A stretch of 64,000 nt of DNA from Burkholderia seminalis DSM 23518 (lineage in GTDB: Bacteria > Pseudomonadota > Gammaproteobacteria > Burkholderiales > Burkholderiaceae), in NCBI RefSeq assembly GCF_902832885.1, contig NZ_CADFDK010000010.1:62001-126000 (forward strand). Direction: 5' to 3'. The translations under genes and the position numbers were made by a program. Position 1 is the first letter of the stretch. Every line of letters begins with the position of its first letter. Below, piece by piece: positions 26,441 to 35,227 of the stretch. The notes under the pieces are model-generated. The model ran no database searches and had not been told where the DNA came from. It saw only the letters and a list, made by a program, of their open reading frames with translations.

Positions 26441-28780
26441 TCAGGCGCCCGTGCTGCCGGTCGCGCGATGGGCGATGACGTTCGGATGGTCGCCGCGCAC
26501 GCCGAAGCGCGCGATCAGGGCGGGAATCGCGTCGGCCGGCACCGGGCGCGAGAACAGGAAGCCCTGTGCCTCGATCTCGCCGAGCGCGGACAGCCAGGTG
26601 ATCTGCTCCTCGGTTTCCGTGCCTTCGACGACGACGGTCAGGCCGAGCGAGCGGGCGAGATGCACGATCGACGACACCATCACGCACACACTGCGATCGT
26701 TCGGGATTGCCTGCACGAACGAGCGGTCGACCTTCAGCGTGTCGACCGAGAAGCGGTGCAGGTACGACAGCGACGAATAGCCGGTGCCGAAATCGTCGAG
26801 CGCGATGCGGATGCCGAGCTTCTTCAGCGCGACGATCTTCTCGGACACGAGCTCCGGATATTCCATCATCGCGGTCTCGGTGATTTCGAGTTCGAGCCGG
26901 TTCGCGTCGATGCCGGTTTCCAGCAGCGTGCGCGAGATCGTCTCGATCAGGTCGCCGCGCCAGAACTGCACGGGCGAGATGTTGACCGCGAGCGTCAGCG
27001 TGTCGTGGCCCTCGTCGCGCCAGCGCGCGATCTGCTCGCACGCGGTGCGGATCACGAAGTCGCCGATCGGCACGATCAGGCCCGTCGATTCTGCGATCGA
27101 AATGAATTCGTTCGCCGAGATGATCCCGTGCTCGGGGTGATCCCAGCGCGCGAGCGCCTCGAAGCCGGTGATGTACCGGTGCGTGAGGTCGATCTTCGGC
27201 TGGTACGCGAGGAACAGCTGCCCCTCGGCGAGCGCGACGCGCAATTGCTGTTCCCAGCGCATCAGGTGATCGGCGCGGTGCGACAGGTGCGGCGCATAGA
27301 ACTGGTAGCAGTTCTTGCCGGCGTCCTTCGCGCTGTACATCGCGAGGTCGGCCTTCTTCAGCAGGTCGATCTCGCTTTCGTTCGCGACGGTGTGCAGCGC
27401 GATGCCGATGCTCGCATGCAGCACGAACGAACTGCCGCGCACGTCGAACGGCTCGCCGAACATCCGGATGATCGCTTCGGCGAGCCGCACCGCGCGCCGC
27501 TCGACGTCGTCGCCCTTCATCACGACGACGAACTCGTCGCCGCCGATGCGCGCGAGCGAGCCTTCGTCGCCGACCGCATCGGCCAGGCGCGACGCGGTCA
27601 TCTGCAGCACGATGTCGCCGGCGTTGTGGCCGAGCGTGTCGTTGACGGTCTTGAAGTTGTCGAGATCGATGAACAGCAGGCCGAGCCGCGACAGGCTCGC
27701 CGGCATCGACACGTCGTTGCGCAGCCCGCGCAGCGTCGCGTAGCGGTTCGCGAGGCCGGTGAGCAGGTCGTATTCGGCAAGCTGCGTCATCTCGCGCTCG
27801 CGGCCGAGCAGCTTGCCGATCAGGCCCGTCGCGACGCCGAAGAACGCGAGCATCGCGAGCGTGATGAAGCTCGTCATCAACAGGTAGACGTTGCGCGTGT
27901 GGTAGTAGTCCGCGAACTCTTCCGTCTGCGACAGCCCGACCATCACGGCGAGCGGATAGCCGTCGAGGTGGCGGTACGACACGATGCGCGTCACGCCGTC
28001 GATCGGGTCGATGATCGTGCCCGTCACGCGCTCGGCGATCGGGTAGACGCCCGATGCCGAAAACGCGCCGGGCGCGTTGTTCAGCGAACCCGTGCGCCGC
28101 GCGAGCACCGTACCCGTGTCGGACACCACCGCGATCACGCCTTCCTTGCCGATCGCCGCGTTGTTGTAGAAGTCGTTGGTGAAGTAGCTCGGGTCTTCCG
28201 ACACGACGACGATGCCCGCGAAGCTGCCGTCCGGGTTGTTCAGGCGCCGCGTCATCTGCAGCGTCCAGTGGCTCGACACGCGGCCGAGCACGGGTTTGCT
28301 GATGAACAGGCGGTCGTCGTTGTGCGCGAGGTGGACCTTGAAGTGCTCGCGGTCGGACAGGTTGATCGGCTGCGGATGAAGTTCGGCCGTGTTCGCGAAC
28401 AGGATGCCCTTCGCGTTGACCAGCGACACCTGGATCAGCGTATCGCTCGGCACGACGCCTTTTTCGACGGCGCTCGCGAGGTTGAAGTGCGCGGGGGACT
28501 TCTCGAATTCGAACTTGACGAAGCGGGTGATCTGGTCGACCTGGTGGATCGCCTTGACCGTATGCTGCTCGAGCGCGGAGGAGAGGATCGCGGCGGAGGC
28601 CGCCGCTTCCTTGTACGCGCTGTCCTTTTCCACCGACAGCCGCGCGATGATCACGGCCCACAGCAACGCGAGCGCCAGCATCCCGAGCAGCGGGATCGCA
28701 AATAGCGCCCGCCGGCGCGATTTGCGCGGCGTGCGCAGCGGCCGGTTCGGCGGCGTGTGGTTGGACCGGGCGGAGCTCAT
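26441..28780 (-). CDS. Cyclic-di-GMP GGDEF-EAL protein with dCACHE sensor
   Basis: A membrane protein of about 779 aa. A membrane segment lies near residues 20-45, then an extracytoplasmic dCACHE-like region to about 305, a second membrane segment, GGDEF domain with intact GGDEF and EAL domain with intact EALARW, DDFGTGYSS and EGTET-type motifs. The sequence before GGDEF lacks the RxxD inhibitory site. It could both make and break cyclic-di-GMP; the net activity is unknown. The start among three Met/TTG options (28780, 28813, 28876) is uncertain; 28780 was chosen. Confidence 0.88.
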   Translation of the reverse strand: MSSARSNHTPPNRPLRTPRKSRRRALFAIPLLGMLALALLWAVIIARLSVEKDSAYKEAAASAAILSSALEQHTVKAIHQVDQITRFVKFEFEKSPAHFNLASAVEKGVVPSDTLIQVSLVNAKGILFANTAELHPQPINLSDREHFKVHLAHNDDRLFISKPVLGRVSSHWTLQMTRRLNNPDGSFAGIVVVSEDPSYFTNDFYNNAAIGKEGVIAVVSDTGTVLARRTGSLNNAPGAFSASGVYPIAERVTGTIIDPIDGVTRIVSYRHLDGYPLAVMVGLSQTEEFADYYHTRNVYLLMTSFITLAMLAFFGVATGLIGKLLGREREMTQLAEYDLLTGLANRYATLRGLRNDVSMPASLSRLGLLFIDLDNFKTVNDTLGHNAGDIVLQMTASRLADAVGDEGSLARIGGDEFVVVMKGDDVERRAVRLAEAIIRMFGEPFDVRGSSFVLHASIGIALHTVANESEIDLLKKADLAMYSAKDAGKNCYQFYAPHLSHRADHLMRWEQQLRVALAEGQLFLAYQPKIDLTHRYITGFEALARWDHPEHGIISANEFISIAESTGLIVPIGDFVIRTACEQIARWRDEGHDTLTLAVNISPVQFWRGDLIETISRTLLETGIDANRLELEITETAMMEYPELVSEKIVALKKLGIRIALDDFGTGYSSLSYLHRFSVDTLKVDRSFVQAIPNDRSVCVMVSSIVHLARSLGLTVVVEGTETEEQITWLSALGEIEAQGFLFSRPVPADAIPALIARFGVRGDHPNVIAHRATGSTGA

Positions 28781-28996
28781 CGAAGCGGGTGGCGTCCTGC
28801 TCGCGTGCGCCATCCGTCCGGATGGCTGGCTTGGGTTGGGGTTATCCCGGCGTCTGTTCGTTCGCGGGATGCGCAACCATGGACAGACGTCCGAAACAAC
28901 GGATTAGGCCCGATATTACTGGCTGGAACGTTTTTGCGATAGTTGGGCGAAGCGTAGGGCGCCGAACGAGCCGGCGCCATCGCACATCGCGGAATG

Positions 28997-29881
28997 TCAG
29001 GCAGGCGACCGGAAGGTGCCGTCGACGACCGTCACGACGTCGCCGCCGATCCATGTCGTGCCGTCTTCGTCGTAGCGGACGGCGATACGGCCGTCGCGGC
29101 CGATCGCCGTGCCCTGGCGGGCCGTGTACGACGGGCCGGGGCGGCGATTCTGCCGCGTCAGCAGCCCGGCCAGCGCGGCGTTCGCGCTGCCGGTGACGGG
29201 ATCCTCGCCGGGGGTGCCGAACTGGCCGCCCGTCATCAGGCAGCGGATCTCGAACGTCGCGGGGCCGCCTTCGGCGTGCGGCGCGTAGGCGGCGAGGCCG
29301 TCCACGCCGTAGCGGCGGGTCAGCGCTTCCAGCGCGACCGGATCGGGCGACAGGCCGATGCACGCGTCGGCCGACTTCAGCCGCACGACCAGCCACGGCG
29401 CGCCGTTGTCGACCGCGCACGGCTCGGCATCGAGGTCGAGCGCGTCGCTGCGCAGCGCGGCGGCCAGCGCCGCGTAGTCCGAACGGTCGAGCGGCGTGAC
29501 GCGTGCCGGCGGCGCGGCGAACGCCCAGCCGCCGGCCTGCTCGCGCAGCGCGACCCGGCCGACCCCGCACTGCTGGATCAGCCGGCCCGGCGTGCGCGGC
29601 CGCGCACCGCTTTCCAGGAACGCATGCGCGGTGCCGAGCGTCGGGTGGCCGGCGAACGGCAATTCGCCGCCCGTCGTGAAGATCCGGACGCGGTAGTCGG
29701 CTTCCGGATCGGTCGGCGTGCAGAGGAACGTCGTTTCCGACAGGTTCGTCCAGCGGGCGATCTCGAGCATGGCGTCGTCGCCGAGCGAATCGGCGTCGAA
29801 CACCACGGCCAGCGGATTGCCCTTGAACGGCACCGACGAGAACACGTCGACCTGCTTGAAGCGGACGAGGCGGCCGGACAT
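28997..29881 (-). CDS. PhzF-family isomerase/epimerase
   Basis: A 294-aa PhzF-like protein: QVDVFSSVPFKGNPLAVVFDA, ETTFL, FTTGGELPFAGHPTLGTAH, and GEDPVTGSANAALAG, including the conserved catalytic Glu (ETTF) and the duplicated diaminopimelate-epimerase-like fold. The family covers isomerases such as PhzF; the substrate here is unknown. It is the last gene of a minus-strand unit aminotransferase-RidA-PhzF, 13 nt after RidA. Confidence 0.9.
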   Translation of the reverse strand: MSGRLVRFKQVDVFSSVPFKGNPLAVVFDADSLGDDAMLEIARWTNLSETTFLCTPTDPEADYRVRIFTTGGELPFAGHPTLGTAHAFLESGARPRTPGRLIQQCGVGRVALREQAGGWAFAAPPARVTPLDRSDYAALAAALRSDALDLDAEPCAVDNGAPWLVVRLKSADACIGLSPDPVALEALTRRYGVDGLAAYAPHAEGGPATFEIRCLMTGGQFGTPGEDPVTGSANAALAGLLTRQNRRPGPSYTARQGTAIGRDGRIAVRYDEDGTTWIGGDVVTVVDGTFRSPA

Positions 29882-29894
29882 CGTGCCGGGCCCG

Positions 29895-30353
29895 TTACGC
29901 GACTTCGGCGATCAGCTCGATCTCGACGCATGCGCCGAGCGGGATCTGCGCGACGCCGAAGGCCGAGCGGGCGTGCTTGCCGGCGTCGCCGAACACCTCG
30001 GCGATCAGCTCCGACGCGCCGTTCGTCACGACGTGCTGTTCCGTGAAGTCGAGCGTCGAGTTGACGAGGCTCATCAGCTTCACGATGCGCGTGACCTTGT
30101 TCAGGTCGCCGGTATGCGCGTGCAGCGTCGCGAGCAGGTCGATCGCGATCGCGCGCGCGGCCGCCTTGCCGTCTTCCGTCTGCAGGTCGGCGCCGAGCTT
30201 GCCGGCCCAGACCTTGCCGTCCTTCTTCGCGATGTGGCCCGACAGGTACACCGTGTTGCCGCTTTGCGCGCTCATCACGTAGGCGGCGGCCGGTGCGCCG
30301 GCGGTCGGGAGCTCGATGCCGAGCGACTTCAGCTTGTCGTAGACGTTAGCCAT
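29895..30353 (-). CDS. RidA-family enamine/imine deaminase
   Basis: A 152-aa YjgF/RidA protein with NTVYLSGHIAKKDGKVWAG, an internal Arg and the terminal GACVEIELIAEVA pattern. RidA proteins hydrolyse reactive enamines released by pyridoxal-phosphate enzymes. Lies 42 nt downstream of such an enzyme, which gives a coherent functional pair. Longer than the classic 130 aa, typical of the second RidA subfamily. Confidence 0.88.
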   Translation of the reverse strand: MANVYDKLKSLGIELPTAGAPAAAYVMSAQSGNTVYLSGHIAKKDGKVWAGKLGADLQTEDGKAAARAIAIDLLATLHAHTGDLNKVTRIVKLMSLVNSTLDFTEQHVVTNGASELIAEVFGDAGKHARSAFGVAQIPLGACVEIELIAEVA

Positions 30354-30395
30354 GTAATCGATTCCTCGTAGAGAGTCGTGACAGGAAAAAGGGGA

Positions 30396-31577
30396 TCAGA
30401 GGCGCTCGCGCAGCAGCTTGCCGAGGCGCGCGACGCCTTCCTCGATCTTCTCGGGCGGCACCGTCACGAACGACAGGCGCAGCGTGTTCTGCTGCGCGTC
30501 GTCCGCGAAGAACGGCGCGCCCGGCACGAAGGCGACGTGGTTGTCGACGGCCGCGGCGAGCAGCTTCATGCTGTCGATCTGCGCGGGCAGGTTCACCCAG
30601 ATGAACATCCCGCCTTCCGGGCGGTTCCACGTGACGCCTTCCGGCATGTGACGCGCCAGCGCGCCGAGCATCGCGTCGCACTGCGCGCTGTACAGCTCGC
30701 GGATCGTCGGGATGTGCTCGTCGAGGAAGCCGTCCTTGATCACTTCGTGCGCGATGCGCTGCGTGAGCGTCGGCGTGTGCAGATCGGTGGCCTGCTTGGC
30801 CTGCACGAGCTTGAAGTGGAGTTCCTCGGGCGCGATGATGTAGCCGATCCGCAGGCCCGGTGCGAGCACCTTCGAGAACGTGCCGAGGTGCACGACGTGG
30901 TCGGGCGCCATCGACAGCATCGTCGGCAGCGGTTCGCCGCGATAGTTCAGCGCGCCGTACGGATCGTCCTCCAGCACCGGGAACGGGCTCGACTGCGCGA
31001 ACGCGGCGAGCGCGCGGCGGCGCTCGACGGGCAGGCGGCGGCCGGTCGGGTTCTGGAAGTTCGGTTGCGCGTACAGCAGGCGCGCGCCTTGCGTGAGTTC
31101 GGGTGTCAGGCCTTCCGGCAGCAGGCCCTGTTCGTCGGTCGGCACCTGCACGTAGCGCGGCTCGTACAGCGAGAACGACTGCAGCGCGCCGAGGTAGGTC
31201 GGCGTTTCGACCAGGATCGGGCTGCCCGGATCGACGAGCGCCTTGCCGAGCAGGTCGAGCGCCTGCTGCGAGCCGGTCGTGATCAGCACCTGCGACACGC
31301 GCACGCTGTAGCGCTCGGCGATCCATTCGCGCAGCGGCAGGTAGCCTTCGGTCGCGCTGTACTGGAGCGCGGCGGCCGGCGCGTCGCGCAGCACGCGGTC
31401 GGCGGCGGCGCGCATGCGCTCGGCCGGGAACGTCGCGGGGGCGGGCAGGCCGCCGGCGAACGAGATGACCTCGGGGCGTTCCGTGACCTTCAGGATCTCG
31501 CGGATCGCAGAGCTCGTCAGCTTGCGGGCGCGTTCGGAAAGCTGCCAGTGCGGCGGATGCAGGTCGCTCGGATTCAT
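30396..31577 (-). CDS. PLP-dependent aminotransferase (fold type I, class I/II)
   Basis: A 393-aa enzyme: FAGGLPAPATFPAERMR, LQYSATEGYLPLREWIAERY, GSQQALDLLGKAL, PNFQNPTGRRLPVERR, YLGTFSKVLAPGLRIGY (the PLP-binding Lys is in SKVLAPG). It resembles the 2-aminoadipate / aromatic aminotransferase group that lacks the GntR domain. Head of a unit with RidA and PhzF. The product is inferred only at class level. Confidence 0.88.
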   Translation of the reverse strand: MNPSDLHPPHWQLSERARKLTSSAIREILKVTERPEVISFAGGLPAPATFPAERMRAAADRVLRDAPAAALQYSATEGYLPLREWIAERYSVRVSQVLITTGSQQALDLLGKALVDPGSPILVETPTYLGALQSFSLYEPRYVQVPTDEQGLLPEGLTPELTQGARLLYAQPNFQNPTGRRLPVERRRALAAFAQSSPFPVLEDDPYGALNYRGEPLPTMLSMAPDHVVHLGTFSKVLAPGLRIGYIIAPEELHFKLVQAKQATDLHTPTLTQRIAHEVIKDGFLDEHIPTIRELYSAQCDAMLGALARHMPEGVTWNRPEGGMFIWVNLPAQIDSMKLLAAAVDNHVAFVPGAPFFADDAQQNTLRLSFVTVPPEKIEEGVARLGKLLRERL

Positions 31578-31729
31578 AGTCTCCTCGTTCGGATATCGTG
31601 GTCAGTCAAGAAAGGTCGTTCGGGCGAATCGTTTCGACACCGCCGGGTGGGCAGGCGCGAGCGCGATCGAGCCTTCGCGGCCGGGTGGGCAAAACCGATC
31701 AGGCAAAACAAACATTATGGCGCACCTCA

Positions 31730-32638
31730 TCAACCGGCGCGAGCGGGACGCGGGGCCGTGGCCACTGCCGAGCGGCGCCCGAGCACCACGGTGGCGATCA
31801 CGGCCGCCGCGAACAGCCACGTCGACGGCGTGACGGTCTCGCCGAACAGCAGGGCGGAAAAGGCGATCGTGAAGAAAATCTGCAGCAGCTGCACCTGGCC
31901 GACACGTGCGGTGCCCCCCATCGCGAGCCCCGCATACCAGGCGAAAAAGCCGATGAATTGCGAAAAAAGGGTCACGTAACCGAACGCGAGCCACGTGCGC
32001 GGCGCGAGCGGGCCCGGATGCGCGGCATGCTGCATCCACGCGAGCCAGCCGACCGGCAGCACGAGGAACGGCGCCGACACGACGAGCGCCCAGCAGATCA
32101 CCTGCCAGCCGCCGATCTGGCGCGCGAGGCGCGCGCCTTCCGCGTAGCCGAGCGCGCCGATGCCGACCGCGACGAGCATCAGCGCGTCGCCGGCCTGCAG
32201 GGTGCCGCCGCCGTCGCGCAGCGCGAACGCGATCACGAGCGCGCTGCCCGCGACCGCGCTGGCCCAGAACGCCTTCGACGGCCGCTCGTGCGACAGCCAC
32301 GCCGCGTACAGCGCGACGAACAGCGGCTGCAGCCCGTTGACGACCGCGCCGTGCGACGCCGGCACCGATTTCATCGCCCACGCGGAGAACACCGGATACG
32401 CGATGATCACGCCGGCCGACGTGATCGCGAGACTTTTCAGTTGCGCGCGGGTCGGCAGCGCCTCGCGGCGCCACCACAGCAGCAGGCCGGCCGGCACGGC
32501 GGCGGCGAGCGCGCGGCCGAGCCCGTTGAGCAGCGGGTTGAGTTCGGACACGACGATTCGCGTCATCGGCAGCGTCAGGCTGAAGATCATCACGCCGATC
32601 AGGCCGAGCAGCATGCCCCGGGTTTCGCGCGAATTCAT
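31730..32638 (-). CDS. EamA/DMT-family transporter
   Basis: A 302-aa protein with ten predicted membrane segments in two EamA repeats (LLGLIGVMIFSLTLPMTRIV first; YVTLFSQFIGFFAWYAGLAM in the second). It exports small metabolites; the substrate is unknown. Its C-terminus is close to the aminotransferase operon but in the same direction with a 152-nt gap, so it is not clearly co-transcribed. Confidence 0.85.
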   Translation of the reverse strand: MNSRETRGMLLGLIGVMIFSLTLPMTRIVVSELNPLLNGLGRALAAAVPAGLLLWWRREALPTRAQLKSLAITSAGVIIAYPVFSAWAMKSVPASHGAVVNGLQPLFVALYAAWLSHERPSKAFWASAVAGSALVIAFALRDGGGTLQAGDALMLVAVGIGALGYAEGARLARQIGGWQVICWALVVSAPFLVLPVGWLAWMQHAAHPGPLAPRTWLAFGYVTLFSQFIGFFAWYAGLAMGGTARVGQVQLLQIFFTIAFSALLFGETVTPSTWLFAAAVIATVVLGRRSAVATAPRPARAG

Positions 32639-32691
32639 GTGGCGGTGTCTCCGTATTGCAGGTCGTTGTCGTCGGGAACGCGGCGGCGCGT

Positions 32692-33384
32692 TCAGCGCAG
32701 CGTACGTGCGCCTTGCGGCGTATCGAATTCGGCCACGAGCGCGGGCGGACCTTCACCCGCGTCGAGATCGAGCAGGTGGGCGGCACCGAGCCAGTCGAGC
32801 TGCTCGCGGATGACGTCGGCACGCGGGTGGGTGCCCTTGAGCGCCTTCAGCGCGACGCCGTTGCCCGGCAGCGACTCGGCCGGGTGGCGCGGGCTGTCCC
32901 ACTGGATCAGCGACGGCGCGAGCCCGTCGCCCGAGCCCTGCCAGGCGGGGAAGCTGCCGTCGTCGGGCACCGTGAGGCCCCAGCGCAGGTCGCCGCGGCT
33001 CATCGCGACCACGGGCGCGATGCGGGCCGGGTACTGGCTCTGCCACAGGGCAAGCTGGCGCGGGCGGTCGACGCGCGCGACCCAGTGCGCGAGGAACGGG
33101 CCCTGCGCGAGCCGTGCGTGCATCGCCGGATCGTCGAGGCCGAACAGCCGTGCGCGCGGCGGCTTCGCGCCGTCGTCCGCGGCAGGCGCGTCGAGGTCGA
33201 TCGCGATCACTTCGAGGTAGAGCCCGCCCCACGCGCCGAACAGCGCATTGTGGGTCCGCATCAGCGGGTGGCGGCCGCCGCCGGCCGGATCGATGCCGAG
33301 CGCGTCGGCGACATGGCGAACGCCTTCGTCGAGCGTGCGCGCGGCGATCACGAGATGGTCGAGTGTCAGGGAGCGGGCTGGCAT
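32692..33384 (-). CDS. VOC/glyoxalase-like protein
   Basis: A 230-aa protein with the N-terminal glyoxalase-like LDHLVIAARTLDEGVRHV and DALGIDPAGGGRHPLMRTHN, then LFGAWGGLYLEVIAID, and a second beta-alpha repeat. The start MPARSLTLDH at 33384 gives a normal domain; upstream in-frame Met residues lie in the divergent regulatory region. Function is unassigned. It lies 54 nt downstream of the EamA gene in the transcription direction of the minus strand, upstream of it in sequence order. Confidence 0.8.
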   Translation of the reverse strand: MPARSLTLDHLVIAARTLDEGVRHVADALGIDPAGGGRHPLMRTHNALFGAWGGLYLEVIAIDLDAPAADDGAKPPRARLFGLDDPAMHARLAQGPFLAHWVARVDRPRQLALWQSQYPARIAPVVAMSRGDLRWGLTVPDDGSFPAWQGSGDGLAPSLIQWDSPRHPAESLPGNGVALKALKGTHPRADVIREQLDWLGAAHLLDLDAGEGPPALVAEFDTPQGARTLR

Positions 33385-33555
33385 GAACGTCGGTCGGGAA
33401 GCGAAAGTGTCATGGTAGGCGGGCGAGGCGCCGGGCGGTAGCCGGCCTGGCCGGCGCACCGGCCGCGACGCGGGCCGGGCGGCGCGGCGCCAGTGCGGCG
33501 GGGCCGGAGCAACGGCCGCACACGCGCCATTCCGGTCAACTGTAATCGGCGTTAC

Positions 33556-33599
33556 CGGCACAGTAACGGTACAATCGGCGCGATAGCCTTCGGTACAGT
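33556..33599 (+). promoter_or_regulatory. Direct repeats upstream of MocR gene
   Basis: CGGCACAGT (33556-33564), CGGTACAAT (33567-33575) and CGGTACAGT (33591-33599) are three near-identical direct repeats just upstream of the MocR start. MocR-type regulators bind direct repeats, so this is a likely self-operator. Confidence 0.6.
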
Positions 33600-33613
33600 T
33601 GGAGCTGCCGCCC

Positions 33614-35074
33614 ATGTCCATCGTCCCACTCGCCCAGATTCCCGCGCCGCACGACACGGCCACGCTCACGCTCGTCGACCAGCTGGTCCAGTGGGCGCGG
33701 CGGCGCATCGACGAACGCGTGTTCCGTCCCGGCATGCGGATGCCGTCGATCCGCAAGCTCGCGCTCGACAAGAGCGTGTCGCGTTTCACCGTCGTCGAGG
33801 CGTACGAGCGCCTCGTCGCACAGGGCTACCTCGACTCGCGGCGCGGCTCGGGCTTCTACGTGCGCGAGCGCACGGGCGCCGGCCCGCAGCCGGCCGACGG
33901 CGTCGCGCGCGTGGCCGAGGCCGCGCCCGTGCACAACACGATCGACGTCGTCTGGCTGCTGCGCAACATGCTGCACACCGTCAGCCCGGAGAAGGGGCCG
34001 GGCCTCGGCTACCTGCCGGGCCGCTGGCTCGACGGCGAGCTGATCACCGGCGCGCTGCGCGCGCTGGGGCGCCAGTCGGGCGCGCAGATGCTCGGTTTCG
34101 GCACCGCGCAGGGCTTCCTGCCGCTGCGCCAGCAACTGCAGACGCGCCTCGCCGAAGTCGAGATCGGCGCGAAACCCGAGCAGATCGTGCTCGTCTCGGG
34201 GATCACGCAGGCGATCGACCTGATTTCGCGGATCTACATGCGGCCCGGCGACGCGGTGATCGTCGGCGATCCCGCGTGGTTCCAGATGTTCGGGCGCTTC
34301 GCGGCGCAGGGCGCGCAGCTCGTCGGGATGCCGTACACGCCCGACGGCCCCGATCTCGACGCGCTCGAAACGCTGGTGCAGATGTGGCGGCCGAAGATGC
34401 TCGTGATCAACTCGGTGCTGCAGAACCCGACCGGCACGTCGTTGTCGGCCGCGCAGGCGTTCCGGATCCTGAAGCTCGCGGAGGCGTACGATTTCCTCGT
34501 CGTCGAGGACGACGTGTACGGCGACCTGTGCCCGCCGAGTTATCCGGCCACGCGCCTCGCGAGCCTCGACCAGTTGAAGCGCGTGATCTACCTCGGCAGC
34601 TATTCGAAGACGCTCGCGGCGAACCTGCGGGTCGGTTACGTGGCGTGCGCGCCGGAGATCGCGAAGGCGGTCACCGACCAGAAAATGCTGGTCGGGATGA
34701 CGACGCCCGAGCTCAACGAGCGCGTGCTGTACAAGATCCTGACCGAAGGGCATTACCGGCGCCACGTCGAGCGGCTGCGCGCGCGGCTCGACGGCGTGCG
34801 CGACAAGACCGCGCGGATGCTCGAGCGCACCGGGCTCGGGCTGTTCACGATGCCGGCGGCCGGGATGTTCCTGTGGGCCGACACGGGCGTCGATTCGGAC
34901 GCGCTCGCGGCGGTCGCGCACGAGGCCGGCTTCCTGCTGACGCCGGGCAGCCTGTTCTCGCCGCAGCAGTCGCCGTCGACCTGGATGCGCTTCAATGTCG
35001 CGAACTGCGGCGATCCGGCGCTGCCGGGGCTGCTGGCCGGCTATATCGACTCGGCGGTGCGGCGCGCGTCGTGA
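33614..35074 (+). CDS. MocR/GntR-type PLP-dependent regulator
   Basis: A 486-aa regulator. An N-terminal winged helix (residues 15-80: RRRIDERVFRPGMRMPSIRKL, FTVVEAYERLVAQGYLDSRRGSG) is fused to an aminotransferase-like domain with LVSGITQAIDLI, NSVLQNPTGTSLS, YLGSYSKTLAANLRVGY (PLP Lys). MocR regulators sense PLP or its precursors and adducts and control nearby transporters and enzymes. The ATG at 33614 is preferred to a TTG at 33599. Divergent from the VOC gene, with repeat sites between them. Confidence 0.9.
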   Translation: MSIVPLAQIPAPHDTATLTLVDQLVQWARRRIDERVFRPGMRMPSIRKLALDKSVSRFTVVEAYERLVAQGYLDSRRGSGFYVRERTGAGPQPADGVARVAEAAPVHNTIDVVWLLRNMLHTVSPEKGPGLGYLPGRWLDGELITGALRALGRQSGAQMLGFGTAQGFLPLRQQLQTRLAEVEIGAKPEQIVLVSGITQAIDLISRIYMRPGDAVIVGDPAWFQMFGRFAAQGAQLVGMPYTPDGPDLDALETLVQMWRPKMLVINSVLQNPTGTSLSAAQAFRILKLAEAYDFLVVEDDVYGDLCPPSYPATRLASLDQLKRVIYLGSYSKTLAANLRVGYVACAPEIAKAVTDQKMLVGMTTPELNERVLYKILTEGHYRRHVERLRARLDGVRDKTARMLERTGLGLFTMPAAGMFLWADTGVDSDALAAVAHEAGFLLTPGSLFSPQQSPSTWMRFNVANCGDPALPGLLAGYIDSAVRRAS

Positions 35075-35089
35075 CGCGGCGCGTCGTGT

Positions 35090-35117
35090 CTTGAAATCGC
35101 GCGCGCCGTCCCCAGAT
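35090..35117 (+). promoter_or_regulatory. RpoH (sigma-32) promoter of htpG
   Basis: CTTGAAA at 35090-35096 and CCCCAGAT at 35110-35117, 13 bp apart, match the heat-shock promoter consensus CTTGAAA-N11-16-CCCCATNT with one change. It lies 111 nt before the htpG start. Confidence 0.85.
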
Positions 35118-35227
35118 ACGCGCGCAAACCGCTGGCGCCGGGCGGTCGTCCTCCACGGACTCGCGGGCATCGCGCCCCGGGCGCCTGCGCCACACCATCC
35201 CTGTTCAAGTAAGAGGAAACAGCATCC

